From Caenorhabditis elegans (Eukaryota; Nematoda; Chromadorea; Rhabditida; Rhabditidae): DNA of 64,000 nt. Every line of letters begins with the position of its first letter. The first letter of the stretch is position 1. The position numbers and the translations under genes are program-made. The stretch lies in contig NC_003279.8 of assembly GCF_000002985.6 (NCBI RefSeq), positions 8,804,001-8,868,000 on the forward strand. Direction: 5' to 3'. Shown here one piece after another: positions 23,792 through 37,128 of the stretch. The notes under the pieces were generated by a model, which saw only the letters and a list, made by a program, of their open reading frames with translations, was not told the origin of the DNA and did not search any database.

Positions 23792-23906
23792 CTATAAGAT
23801 TACTGTAGATGTTTTGCTGGCAAATTGCCATCGATTCCTCTCGTTTTCTCCCTACGAAGAAAATCGATGAAGATTTGTTATCGAAATCTCTACAGTAATC
23901 TTATAG
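23792..23906. repeat. Small fold-back repeat
   Basis: The 18-bp ends ctataagattactgtaga (23792-23809) and its exact complement (23889-23906) enclose about 79 bp. The 'ttactgtaga' core is common in dispersed worm repeats. No coding capacity. Confidence 0.7.
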
Positions 23907-24417
23907 ATGCAGACATCAAATTTTTTAAATTTGAGCACATAAACTGCATACTCCAAAACATATTTTTTATGAAAAAAACTTGAATTGCCATCTTGTACAG
24001 TTCTCCCGAGGCCTTCAACTTCATATTCCGTGTGCGTGAAAAAAAATCACATCCAAATTTATGTATACAAGGAGCCACGCAACAACAGAAAGAAAACACT
24101 TGCCTATTACGCTCAAAAATCGAAAGTGAAATTGGTGAGTGAGTCCAGAAATCATTGTCAAACTGAAGCGAAAAAGCTGTTTGAGATTTAGTGTAGTTGA
24201 TCCTAACTAAGCATGATGGTTTTTTGAAAAAAATAAATTGGAAACAAGGGTAAAATTGAAATAGAAGAGATTTTAGCAGCTTCCCGCTATTTAAAACCTG
24301 GAATACATATAAAAAACTAACGAAAGGGTTATCAGGTGGGGAGAAGAACATGTTAAATATATAAATAGTTAAAAAAAAAGATAATTAAAAGCTGAAATAG
24401 AAAAATGGTTACAAAGT
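23907..24417. other. 3' flank of ubr-5
   Basis: No gene is supported. A 69-codon plus-strand frame (23985-24191) has no splice or composition support. This stretch probably carries the ubr-5 3' untranslated region. Confidence 0.4.
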
Positions 24418-27400
24418 TTATACGAAACCAAAATTTTTCGCCTTGATTGCCAAAAGCAACTTCGTCCGAAGGACACGTTTCGACGAGTAAACAGGTACAT
24501 AGAGGCGGGAAATACACGTGTTGGCTGTTGGAAGGAATACATCTTCTTGTGGGCGGAGCATGACGCTTGCTGAGGTTGGCCATTTTCCAGCTGCCGGGAG
24601 AGCAGGAGATCCGGTCCAGAAGAACACAAGTTCCTGAAAACATGAGAAGATAAGAATACGTGATTTTTGAAGAATTTTTTATTAACCTGTTTCTCTTGTT
24701 GAGTGAATGACTCAATCACTTGCCAGAACCACTGCTTGAATCGATTTAGTGTTTCTTGAGAAGCTCGGCTCTCGTCAAGGAATCCGGTATTCTCTTGCAA
24801 AACACTAATTGAAACCTGAAAATTAATACAATAAGTTTAAATATATACCGGGATTATGTGATTACCGATTCGATTCCACATATAATTAGTCTCAGATCTT
24901 CAGGAGTTAATCCAAAAAGCATGGATTCAGGAATTACATCGAGAATTCCTTCACGAATCGCTTCGAATGTAATAATCCGTTTTCCAACGAGAACTCGTTC
25001 TGCATATTTGTAGACATATTCGATGACATTGTCTTTGTTCACGAGAACTTCGTCTCCGTTTGGCTTCAAGTTTACAGTCACTGCTTTCTGAAAATATTAA
25101 AATGAAGAATTTTATATAATTTTATTCAGTAGTCTTACTCCGTCTGCACTCTGCTCCACAATTGAAAAATCTGTATCTAATTCGGATGGATGTGCTTTGA
25201 AAAGTGCACGAAGATTGTTGAACAACACCGGATCATAAAATCCAAGATCAAGCCAACAGATTGGAAGTTTGAGAATATACGAGAAAATGTGCCGAGAGAA
25301 TCGTAGTGGGAAAATGTCTCCCTGTGAAAGACAAATTCCCATAATTCTTCCAACAGTTCGATAAGCAGCAAGCCTCATTGGTGCTCCATTTCCGATCTTT
25401 GGAACGTAGAATTCTCCATATGGTGCCTTCTCAAATAGTTGATCCAATGGACTTTCGGTTCCAACGAGAACATTCCATTGTTCATCGTCTGATCTGGGTT
25501 GTTCAGCATTTTGCAAGCCACGGAAAACTCTCGAATAGTCGTCTAGTTCGCCTTCAGCACGAAGTTCTGCGAGAATCTGTTGAATGTGCAACCGCATTGT
25601 ATCATCATTGTTTACAGCCTTGACAAACACTTCAGTTGGCAATTGACACATGATTCCCATGACTCTTCCGATAGTCTTTTCGTCGGTGAGGAATCCGGAT
25701 GTCCTGAAATATTATTAAGTTAATTTGATTTTCCATTTATTTTTTCAAAAGTTTACATTGTATGGATTTTTCGGAGAGTTCCTTCATGTTGTCCCCAATT
25801 GAGCGGGGCAACCGGCTGCGACTCGGCTGAACTGTCTTGTAAAACCTTCTTTGTCCAGTTACCTTCACCAGTAAAGTTTTTAATATCAAAACGAGGAGCT
25901 GCTAGGTTTAATGGGAAGGTCTTCAAGCGTTGGAGATGCGTGCGCAATCGGATGGCTTGCTCACGTCTTGCTTTTCGGAGGGTCTTTGTAATCTCCATGT
26001 CTGAAATTATATTTGCTTATTACATTAACATAGAAACAAAAGTGAAATGTAGATACCGTGCTCGTATTCGTTATTGGGATGAAGCACGGATTGAATCAAA
26101 GAAGACTTTTCAGCAACTGTTTCTGGTGTGAAAGGAGCAACATCCATCATGCACGATTCAGCAAAAGCCGTGTAGAAACTACGTGTAACACCTGTCCCCT
26201 CTCCTGGTTCATCAATAAAATGGACACGGAGACGTGTACCAGCAAGTGGAGCATGTCCGCTCTCCAATGAACGAACAGACATCATACGTTTTGCATACAA
26301 ATGATGCAATTGCACCATGGTATCGCGGAACAAGCTTCCAGGCTCTCGACGAACATCCAACACAATTTCCTTGACATTCGAATGTTGAGTTCGGTACTTT
26401 TCCGTTGCCTTATTGAACAACCTTTGTTTCGTTTCAAATGATGCCAATCTGCGAAGCATTATTGAGTTCTCGAATGCGACATCTGCTCCAAGAGCTTCCG
26501 TCATTTTATCGTAAAAACGATTTCCGATAGCATTCAATGTCTTGAACCACTTTGAGAAATACAACCGTTCTCTATTACACGAATGAATCAATAGATTATC
26601 CTTAAACTTCGAAATAGAATCATCTAATCGTCCAATATATCCTGGGAATTTTCCCACCGCTGTTGAGTAGTCCTTCACTTCATGATCTGGGGTTCGATCG
26701 AGATGATAGAAATCTCTTGTTATACTGATGAATTCGCGTTCCAACTTTAAACGATGTGGAACCATTGCAAGACTGACACCAGGATTACGGTATTCGAATG
26801 GACGGTCAAGGAGGTTGTACGTGTATTCTTCAACAGGATCCTGAAGTTGAAAAATATAGTCTTTACAGAAAAGATATAAACTTACATTCAAATAACTTGA
26901 TGTCCTTCTTTTTGTTTCATCAATTACAGGATCTCTGAATAAGTCTTCTTGTTTTGTAAGCATTGTCAGCATTTTTGGTCCACCAAGCATTGGACACTCT
27001 TCCTCAATCTTCAATGTTTTACTGATATGGTGCCGTCCAGAAAGCGTGTCCCATGCACCATCATGAAGATGTCCTGGCCAACTAAGAGATACTGGACGCA
27101 TAAAGAATCCTATCATCAGGTCATTATCGGTTTGTTCACATTTTTCTCGGAAATGCCTCCGTTGACTATCTTCGTAATAATCAATCAATTGCTTTAACTC
27201 CTAAAAAATAATTTTGAAACTTTTATCGAAGATTTATCAATAAAATACTCACAATAGGCCGCTCTACATTGCAACTCAAGAAATGAAAATATGCATCGGC
27301 AACAAGAGCAACCGGATACAGCATTTCAATATCAACGTGAGCCAAAGAATCTTTAGCTTCATCTGTAGCCAATCTCAAAAGTGAATGAATGTAATGCAAA

Positions 27401-30400
27401 GCATCTTTACGTCCTCGTTTATCTTCTGAGCCAGGAGAGGCAGGACGGACTAGTGACTTTTCATACGTCTCGTTGAAGTTTATCTTTGCTTCAGTGGATT
27501 CAAACACTCTTCCCATCCAACGGAATGTATCTTGAAGAATGTCTCCGAACAATCGTTGAGCCTAAAAAACAAGTAAAATTGAACAAGTTATTAAATAAGT
27601 TGATATACCTTCAATTGTGAACGCTTCGCGTTATCGTCTGCTTTTGTATACACAGACATAACCGGCCGTGGCATTCTGGACAGAATATCACATCCAGCAC
27701 GAACTAGAACGCTAAACGTCAACGCAAGTTGTTCACGAGCTGTTTCAAGTGAAGGCTGATCAGTGTTATCATTCGATTTTTTTGAAGAATTCGAAGCAGG
27801 CGATGATTCTTGATTGCTAGAACTAGTAGTTGTCGTCGGTGGAGGAACTGATCGAACTTGACTGTTGTTGTTGCCAGCTGTAGCAGATGCAGGAGCAGGA
27901 GCTGTTGATCCTGTTCCAGTTGTACTTCCAGCAGCATAAGATAATGTAGATCCTTGAGAATTAGACGAATCCTCTCGGCGATTTGATAAGAAGCTAGATC
28001 TTGATGAGAAGCGATATGGAAGGAAACGCTCGATTCTCTGTAATAATTTAAAAAAATTGAAAACTTGAATAGGTTCTGAAAGGTTGATTAGTTAGAAAGA
28101 ACATACGGGAACAGAGCTTCCTGGAACTCTAGAGGCAGCCGCTCCTCGCCTTTCCGCAAGAGCTTCGAGTGCACGCTCACGAGCAGCAGAGGATGCAGCA
28201 ATTGATGCCATGATAGACGGCGAAGGATCTAAAGAGAAAAATTATCTAACAAACTGAATCAATAAGTTCTCACTCTCGGCAACTGGCCGCACAATCGGAA
28301 CATTTGCAGGCTGAGCTTGAGCAACTTCAAGTGGATGAGCTACATCGGCGATGACGAAAGCAGGCTCACGAGCTCCACCTTCTTGCGAATCCGAAGAATT
28401 ATCATCAAAGTCGGGCTGGCGTGGAGATGGGCTTGCAGGCTCATATGCATGCCAAACTGGTTCTTCAGCTCGTTCAGATTCTTCCACCACGGGTTGAACC
28501 TCTATTCTGTCGACAACTTCAATTTCACCTTCCACTTGTTCATCTTGTTCATGTTCATCACCTTCTTCTCTCTCTTCATCTTCTTGACGTTCTTCAGCAG
28601 GACGATCGCTATCTTCGTCGTCATCATCGTCATCATCATCGTCATCTTCTTCTTCATCATCGTCGTCGTCGTCATCGTCGTTATCATCATCACTACTACT
28701 TGATTCTCCGTCGAATTCTCTTGGCTGACCATTTCTTTCCTCATTATCTTCATTCGTGTCATTTGTTGTGTTACCAGATAACAGACGTCTCCGACGAGGT
28801 GTTGGAACAGTGGATGTGGCAGTAGAATCATGCCTAATGCGTAATGTTTCTTGGGATTCAGAAGCTCGATCACCAGCCGATCGTTCATCCTCCATACTTT
28901 CGCGATTATCAGAGCCGTTTTCTCGATCTGTGTCACGACGACTTGTCTGAAATTACATAATTGTTTTCTAAAACCGTTTTCCATTATTCTACTTACCCTT
29001 CTCACTCTTTTCGTATCAGGTTTAGAAGTGGCAATTGCTCTTTCTTCTTTTTTTGATCTTTTGAGAACTTCGGAAAATGACAAATCACTCGTAAAGTATT
29101 TTTCAAGAATATCCATTGGATCGTGGTTATTTCCAGCAAGAGCTGGATTTACCATCGGTCTCAGCATTCCATCACGTACAGGCTCGAAGATAGCATCAGC
29201 AGCAATAGCTAACTGAACAACTGCAAATGTTGGAAGTTGTTGTAGGAATTGCATGATACGAGTGATCATTGCTACGAAGGACGCAGACTTCTCCGATAAC
29301 TTCGAACTCTCCTTTTTACTAATGACAAGAGCGTGGAATACTTGGAATGTAGCTTGATTGTAGCGACTACGATCTTCTCGTGGATCTCTCGGAGTCGCAT
29401 TGTCAGTCGGATCTTCAGCAGCAAGAATGGTACTTGGGGCCAATGGGGACACATTGATAGCCAATGTGAGCACTCGAACCAAGCTTCGCACAAAACGTCC
29501 CACCCACATCTCGATGTCTTGATCAACGCGTGGATCTCGAATTGGCGCTGAGAGCAGATTACGAAGAGTGCCGACAAAAAGTGATGAATAATCCTTCAAG
29601 ATTTTGTTTGACAGAGCGAATGTCAGCTTGTCCAGATGAGTAGAAGTGCTCTGTTGCACAAAGTGTAGTTGCCCAGGTGTAGCTAATTCCATTCTGTAAC
29701 GAAAAAAATAGTTTTGTCAGGAAAAAAAAAACATACTGTCCAAATTTGTTGATACCACATCTTATCGAATTCATAACAACATTTGCATTCTTGCAACATT
29801 GTTCTAGCGCAGTTTTCGCAAATTTTGGGGGATTCAGATTATGCTCGGGTGTTCCAGATGACTGTGAAGTTTGCATTGCAGTACCTAAAAAGTTTTTTTA
29901 AAATTACAGACTACTTTTGATAAAGACATACGATATCTGCTTCTCCTTTTCTGTGAATACGTTTGCTCTCGCGTTTGTCGAATGACTGTCCGAGCTAAGA
30001 ATAGCATAATATGCTCGTTTCTTGCGTTTGGATACTCGAACAGTCGGGTATACTTTAAAAGCTCACTGAGCAAATGTTCGCGAAGAAGCTCATTTCCAGC
30101 AATCTAAAAATAGGATATCAAATTCAAAAATACGCACTTTTTAGTTACCAGAGCTTTGCAGTTACAGCTACTCTTCTCCCAGCAGTCACAATATGCAGTT
30201 GGAGATGTACGTTTCAATCGACAATCATGATTTCGATGACACGTCAATGCACATTCTGAGCAACAACACAATGATCCTGTTAGTCCACACGTTTTGCACT
30301 CGTAAATATCTTGATTAATATGATCTTCTCCTGTCCAAGTGAATGAACACACATCGTTGTAGCAAAGAATGAAAAGCGGAGAGTCGTCAGCATTGTGACT

Positions 30401-33400
30401 TTCATCGACGTTAAAACTCGGGAAAATGTACTTCAATTTCTGCTCCTCCGACATCGTCTGGAATCCTAATTGCAATAATGCTCTCCAAATACTAGTCGCA
30501 GCACCGTAAGCTCGCTGATTTATGGCTGATTGGAAAGGAGTCATTCCATTAAGATCACGCGTAAGTAGAAGCGCCTTCACAGCAGACAGACGGTCCGGTT
30601 CATCCACATATTCTGAAAAAATTTTGTTTTGAAAGTTTCGTATTTCAAAAATATACCAATATGTTCTTCAGCGTCCTTGTCATAAAACATTGCTGGATGT
30701 TTCAGAAAAGTGTCAATAATCTGAAGTGCTGATTTTTGACGGACCATCGGTGGCCTTGGAGATCCGAACGGCATCCCACTTTCATCTGATCGTACTGCAG
30801 AGAACGAATGATTTTCACCTCCGTACTCGTCGTTTTCTTCAGAATCAGCTCGTTTTTCTTTTTTCGATTTCTTTGAAGGTGTCACTTGCTCTCTTTTCGG
30901 TCTGCTTCTGAGTACTCGTGACCATCGTGGCTCTTCCTCATCATCAATTTCATCGCCTTGCATATTGGAAGAGCTCGATTCTTCTGCTGGGGCTGCATCT
31001 TCCATGGATACATCTTGTGGTGGTAGTGTAATATTTCGGGTTGGGAACAATGTTGGCATAGTTGTATCAGGAACAGCTTTATCAGAATCTTCCGAGTTTT
31101 TGGTAGCACTTGTTAGCCGGATCGCCGCATGTAAGACGTTTGAGCAAAGATCCGAGGTGATAGTGAACAATTGTTCGCTCATAATCTGCCGGAACTCATG
31201 ATGACTGATGGTACAGCTCACTGAAAATTGATTCCAAATTTTATAAATAACAATTTCTAATACATACTTCTCAACTCGAATAATCGATCTAAAAATTGAC
31301 TGACACCATCTGCGTCACAGTACAAGACCATTTGCATCAAAGACGATCCATCTTTGATGAAATGACTATGCCAAGGACGATCAACGCCAGGAATAATCAG
31401 CATCGAACCTTGCCATTGAGAATTTTTCTGAAAACTGGTTTGAATTTTTGTCGGTAAGTCATTATCTACCTCGCAAGACGCCAGCACGTTAAAACTGGGT
31501 CTACATGCAGTAGCGATGTGAAGAATTGGTTGAGAATGCATTGCTGGTGGTTCACGGAATCCATTTAAAGCATCACGTTGAAGAGGAATCAATTGACCAG
31601 CAGTGTCTCGTAGGAAAAGTGTCCGAGCCTGCAAATAGTGTTCAGATGTTTAGTACTACTAGATATTTAAATCTTACATCTCCGAAACTGATCAGCTTTG
31701 GAGACAATCCTCCAAAAATTGGACGTTCAACAGATGGGAGAAATACAGGAACTCGTCTTCTTGAAATAACTTTTCCGTTCGTGCTTACTCGGTACATGTG
31801 CATTCCACGTTCGACGTGTTTACTTCGAGCCAACACCCGGAGTTCATTCAAATCAGCTACCATTGATACAATTGTTCGATTACAATCTACATCGAATTTC
31901 AACAATTCCTTTTGCAAAATGACTGGAGCACGTGGAGGACACTTGTCAATTACTTGTAAATCTTCTTTACGCATTAGACGTATCTTGTCGATATCCGTAG
32001 ATTTTTCGATTGAAATCACAGTCTGAGGCTGAAATTTGGAAAATAATTCAAGAATGCAATATTCAATTAAAGTTACCATTCCGTCCATTTCAAGTCTCTC
32101 GCTAAATAAACTCTGGAAAATTGGTTTCTGGCTGGAATTTGGCACATGCTTAACAGCAACCAGGTTATTGTCAACGACTTGCACCGTCATGACATCTCTT
32201 TTCCGATGCTCGTGAATCCATACAAGATCTTCGGCGAGCCAAACTTCAACGCGTCGTCGTCCGAACTCTGTGGGTGGAACACTATTCGAATCGTCTGCTT
32301 CGTCGTGGGTTCGTTTCCGAGAGACTCTTCCCCCTGGGAGCGTTTTGGTTGAGGTTCCACTGGCAGAAGATACTTCTGGTGATGCTCCGTTCAGTAGAGC
32401 AATGAATCCATCAACTTCAAGCTCGTAATCGTATTCTTTAGGTGTCATGCTGCGAAAACGGCAGTGGTCTGTGGCACTCCAGCAATCTTCCAGAAGAACT
32501 CCAATCTGGAAAAAAGTTGTCATCTACATCATAAATTCTTATTTTGAAAAAATACCATGGGGTTGCTAGTGTCTATTTGAGCAGCAACACTTCCTGCAGG
32601 ATACAGAGGAGCTTTTTTCATTTGAACTTGTTGTCCCACAAAAAATTCAATCGAATTCGATTGAACCGCCGGTATAGATGACACAGGTGCTTCTCCAAAT
32701 GACACATGCTTCTTTTTCTCACGATCTGCTTCTTCTTTTTCCTTTTTAGTAGAGCGTGTACTTTCCACAAGAGGCACAATACCACTGAAACAATTAATGA
32801 GATATTTTGATGTATATTTCTAGGGAAATGACATCAAACATACCACCAATGAATAATGCTATCGATTCGAAACGCGGCAAGATGATCGCTGGTAACCAGA
32901 TCTTGAACGGCCATCACCGAGTCTTCTGAGATCTTAGTGACTGTTTCAGAAGCAAGTGAAAATCGAACGCCTGCTCCACATTCATCGAGCCAGCTGACCA
33001 AATGACCGGATCGGGTGAGAATTGAGATTCTCAAGTTACTGGATGACATTTGAATAACAGGATTTCCATGTGTTCCGATTGTAGCATGGTCGGGATGATC
33101 TCGGTTTTTAACAATAGTCAAAGGATCATCAAGACCTTCAGACTCATCCCACGCCCATGAGTACATTTTGCCGTTTCTGTGAAGAGCATACATCTGATAA
33201 CTTGTTGCCGTGATACTAATTACTGGATTTGCTTTATCGTCTTCAGATTTTACTGGAGCATCGGTTCTGAAAGCAATGGATTGAATGCACATATTGATTC
33301 TAAGAAAACTACTTTGCATGCTCAGGAATTCCGTCTCCTGGAGCTCCACGCCACCACTCAACATGTTCTCCCAACTGTATGCAATTCTTCCAATTTGTCT

Positions 33401-34593
33401 CACTATCTTTCTTCTTTTTGTCCTTCTCGTTTGCTTTTGGCTTTTTACTACCGGACGCACCTCCGAAATGATATCTCATTTCGGCTCGAGATGCCAGTGA
33501 ATCCAGCAAACGATCTTCTGTAGCAACAACGAAGGGGATAATGAACAATATATTTGAATAAGGCACCTACCACGTTCTAGCAGACTTTCAGCCATTGCAA
33601 CAGCTCCACTACTTCCTGGTGGAACACCACCTTCCAAAATTTGAAGTAACTCCTCTGGAATCAGATGTTCTCCTCCGACATCTAGTACATCTTGCTCTGT
33701 AAAAATAATGAAATTTTCCATTTTAATTTAAATATTCAAACCATCTCCATCGTCCCTTGAAAGCAAATTATTGACTGCTTCATTTACATTTAGGCCAGTT
33801 CTTTGGAGTTCTCTGATGATTACATCCCTAGACTTTCCTTGTAGAACTTGCTGAAAAAGATCATCAAATAATGTTATTTTATCACGACAAATACGAACTT
33901 GAACATTATTGATGAGTTCCTCTGGAACATTTGTTGCAGGAACTCGGGGAGCACCTAGAACATAGCTTCTTGATTCACCGAGGTTGCCACGAAGACGATA
34001 ATAAGCTCTGAAGGATTAAATTAATTATTGAACATGTTTTTTAACGCAAAAACCTGTTTGAAAGCATAACTCTCCGATATTTGGCTTGTCCAGCTGCTGC
34101 TCTCAGTGTGTTCATACCACCACTCAATGGAATGACCTCTACTTCTCCAGCAGCACCAGCTCGAGCATAAACATCGTGCAACCGCGATGATGGTTCTCCT
34201 TTGACGGCCTCAGCCTCCTTCACCTCTCCGCTTTGAATTTGAAGAACATGATATGGGATCCGACAGACAGTTGCATCATCCAACAGCACTCCCACATGCT
34301 TCGGGCCGAGCACAACTTGTCTAATTCGCGAGGGGCCAAGAGAAGCGATTGCTGGATTTGCCAAAATGTTTCCTATGTTTTCTTGCTTGAACTGGTCGAC
34401 AATTCTGCAAAATTTGTTTGTTTAGACCATAGCTGGCATTTTCTAAAGACTTGAACACGTACAAATCAATAATTGCAGAGTCTTTCTTCTCATCTCCGAC
34501 AGCTTCTTGTGCGTACAAAACGTGCGTAAGCGTGTGATTTCTTGCCGGGGCCGACGAGCTCTGCTCTTCACCGTCAACTGAATGCCCACTCAT
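24418..34593 (-). CDS. ubr-5: UBR5/EDD/hyd HECT E3 ubiquitin ligase, 2958 aa
   Basis: Transfers ubiquitin to substrates bearing N-degrons or other signals. Coding exons: 34593-34463, 34404-34054, 34007-33899, 33850-33742, 33696-33571, 33517-33313, 33266-32844, 32784-32556, 32505-32077, 32028-31678, 31628-31268, 31220-30657, 30612-30149, 30103-29932, 29884-29737, 29693-28997, 28946-28274, 28228-28107, 28037-27609, 27561-27253, 27200-26886, 26840-26057, 26000-25757, 25703-25139, 25087-24866, 24815-24687, 24633-24418. UBA at about 180-235 ([20 protein letters not shown]); RCC1-like/propeller region to about 1000; UBR box at about 1215-1284 ([20 protein letters not shown], then Cys/His ligands); Asp/Glu tract near 1690; MLLE-like remnant at about 2590-2630; HECT from about 2400, catalytic Cys2927 in [12 protein letters not shown], ending KAKNFGFV as in human UBR5. 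A non-coding 5' exon ends at 34647. Confidence 0.95.
28598..28695. repeat. Imprecise GAT/GAC triplet tract in ubr-5
   Basis: About 95 bp of 'cat/cgt/ctt' triplets on the plus strand, coding on the minus strand for an almost unbroken Asp/Glu run. Mixed codons show it is maintained as acidic protein sequence rather than a pure microsatellite. Confidence 0.8.
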
Positions 34594-36633
34594 TCCTTGT
34601 CCTGAAAAAAAAAGTTAATAACTTTCAAGAGATAAAATATTCTCACCTGGTGTTTGACGACGGTGTTTCCGTCCTTTTCTTTTCGTATGCTTCACCAATT
34701 TGTTTTAAAGGTTTACAGCCTGCAATGGATAAATATAAATAACAAGTTTACAGTTTTTCTTAGAACAATCTTTAAGAGCACGACTGGCAAAATTCAATGA
34801 ACTTTCACTCTACAATTTAAAAATCCCCAAGAGAAAACTAATTATATTTATTCGAAAACCCCGAAAGTTTCGTAATATCTTGAAAAAACTTTCGTTAGCT
34901 TTGAAAGAATTATCAACTGAAAATGAGCACGGCTTCTTTATTGAACATATAATTTTCTTTTTAAATAGAAAGTTGTTGGAAGTGAACATTTCTATTGTAT
35001 CAACTTAAAAAGCGATTTTTGTTAATTTTTCGCGATTTTGTTACTACATTGTTCAGTAATTAACAACAAATAAAGGAATAATACTTCAATTTTTGAAGCT
35101 GAAGTGCTACAATTTCCAGATTTAAAAAAATTCGGAAAAAATGGAGAACTGAGCGCGAAGTATGACTTAAACAACGGAAATGCACAAGTAAAAGCGAGCG
35201 AACGGCATTTGATTGAGAGTTACCTCCTTTGGTGGTCTGCGTCTCTCATCTCTCACCCTTTCTCTAATACTCTCTTCCTGGCGCGCGCGCGCTCTCTCTC
35301 ACTCTCTCTTTTCAATTGACCGGTCTCGAAGCGACTGATGAAAGGGCCCGCGGCGGTGATACGATAGAAATTTATGCTTTGAATGTTCAAATTAATATAT
35401 TCAAATAATATATTTTGATGATTTACTAATAAAAGTTCTAGCAATGGCAAAGTTAACTTTAAAGCTTCAATTGTGAAGATATTTATTGGGAAATCGATTT
35501 TTCTAAAAACTCATGAAACGGGCTAAAATTACTTATTTTCAGAACTTGGCAAAAGTGTTTAAATATTTTCAATTTGTATTTAGATGTCGTTATTCAGACT
35601 TCTATGCAGAGTGTCAACTTTTGTATCGATCTACGGAAGCTACGCCTGTTTTACTGTTTTTTAACAACAAATTTAAATACAAAAACTACGATTATGAACC
35701 AGAAAAATTCGAATTTTGAATTTATTTTGTAACTGTAAAGATTTTGAGTTGAAAACTAAAGTTATATTTATGGAAATGAGGCGGAAAAATAAGAATGATG
35801 ATTCTAAATAGCAATTCACAGATACTATTAGGGTTACTGTAGTGGTGAACTATGCATACGGTGTGTGCCAGATGGAGTTAAGAACACTTACAACACAAGT
35901 TCATGTCACCTTTGTGTAATCCAATTTTCCCCATATTCAGCAAAATTTTTTTTTAAATTTTAATCAGTTTACTGAAATATGTATAAGATTAGATCTTTGT
36001 TGCTACACTCAAGTTTAACTTTTCGTTGTTTTTTTCTAAATCAATCTCTTAAAATATTAATATAGATCACGTTTTTGACATTTTAATAATTACACTTACA
36101 CCCCCCACAACGATGTCAATTTATTCATTTTACCATTTTGTTTAGAAAATATGATAAACGTTGTATTTTCATGGATTGGCAGGTAAGAAGAGAGAGATTT
36201 TTCAAACTGTTAAAGCACGTGGTGTCAGGCTTCATCTCCGGAAATTGCGCCTAATTTAGACACTTTCATAGATCAAACCGAGAGAGACTCTGACACCACG
36301 TGTAACTGTGGAATAGCACCAGTTGTGATTTCTGGCTCATTCTGTTCCACTCAGTAATATTAGTGAGAAAACTCTAGAAGTACCCTGTATGAGGAGGGGT
36401 CTATTATTGATTTTTCTTATGTATTGCTATTTAGATGTATACCAGAACGGTATGACTGAAAAAAATAATGATGTTTGTGTGTGAAATATAGATGAAATAA
36501 AGTGCTGGTGGTACGATACAAGAAAAATCTATAATAGGCCTTGTCTCTATATGGATATTTTTGTGTTTTTCAATCTATTATGCATCTAAATACTTCTCGG
36601 AATTTTTCGTCAATAGAACAGAGCAAGGAAAAA
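34594..36633. promoter_or_regulatory. ubr-5 upstream region and intergenic DNA
   Basis: Includes the ubr-5 non-coding first exon (about 34647-34720) and likely promoter. At 35281-35312 an alternating GC run (gcgcgcgcgc) abuts CT dinucleotides, a possible Z-DNA/GAGA-type segment. At 36216-36302 an inverted repeat lies (separate entry). No coding gene is supported between 34750 and 36540. Confidence 0.45.
36216..36302. repeat. Short fold-back with CACGTG ends
   Basis: Perfect 13-bp ends cacgtggtgtcag (36216-36228) and ctgacaccacgtg (36290-36302) with a 61-bp centre. Related 'tcacgtggtg' sequence occurs at 61515. Confidence 0.7.
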
Positions 36634-37128
36634 ATGGCACAAATGATTGAGCACTTTGAAATTTTTGTTTTGTGTAAAATAACTTTTACACTTTTCAGAA
36701 TAACTTTTGCGATTATCGTATTGCTATCATTTTCATTTTCACTTCTTGTGATTTGTGTGAAAAAGAAGACAAAAAAGGAAAAACACCCTGACTCTCCACC
36801 CACTTTGGTAACACCACCACCACAGGGAGCCAAATTGTCTTGGAAAGGACGACAGAAGCCGTTGGTTGTATTTGATGAAAAGCTATCGGACCAGTCTAAA
36901 AAAGAAAAAAGTGTAAGTATAACAGTTATAATTTTTATTTCCAATATCTCCCATTTTCAGGTGAAAATCCCAAAAACTGTAGAGGAGTCGGAGAAGATAG
37001 TGAAAGTCAAGAAAGTTCCATCTTCCCAAAAAGTTTGTGATTCGTCAGCATCTAGTAAGAAACGAAAGTCGCCTAAAAAGAAGAGTGAAGATGTGGATGA
37101 ACTGAAAACTGAAACTGAACGGGAATAA
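36634..37128 (+). CDS. Small single-pass membrane protein, basic tail, 148 aa
   Basis: Two exons: 36634-36912 and 36961-37128, with a minimal 48-bp intron (GTAAGT...TTTTCAG). The frame is open back to 36541, so the start could be upstream (179 aa). A hydrophobic helix (FRITFAIIVLLSFSFSLLVI, about residues 20-41) is followed by CVKKKTKKEKH and a Pro-rich, then Lys/Ser-rich cytoplasmic-type tail ending TETERE. No known domain. AATAAA follows at 37145. A near-duplicate 'ataactttt.c.cttttcag / aataacttttgcg' just before the helix makes the 5' exon structure uncertain; a trans-splice site at 36699 is possible but would leave no ATG. Confidence 0.6.
   Translation: MAQMIEHFEIFVLCKITFTLFRITFAIIVLLSFSFSLLVICVKKKTKKEKHPDSPPTLVTPPPQGAKLSWKGRQKPLVVFDEKLSDQSKKEKSVSITVIIFISNISHFQVKIPKTVEESEKIVKVKKVPSSQKVCDSSASSKKRKSPKKKSEDVDELKTETERE

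Noticed and set aside
23985-24191. 69-codon plus-strand frame (MPSCTVLPRP...)
   Set aside because: No splice partner, no domain and placed in the likely 3' UTR region of ubr-5.
28317-28825. Long plus-strand frames rich in Ile/Val or His
   Set aside because: They are the complement of the Asp/Glu triplet tract of ubr-5, which is clearly the coding strand.
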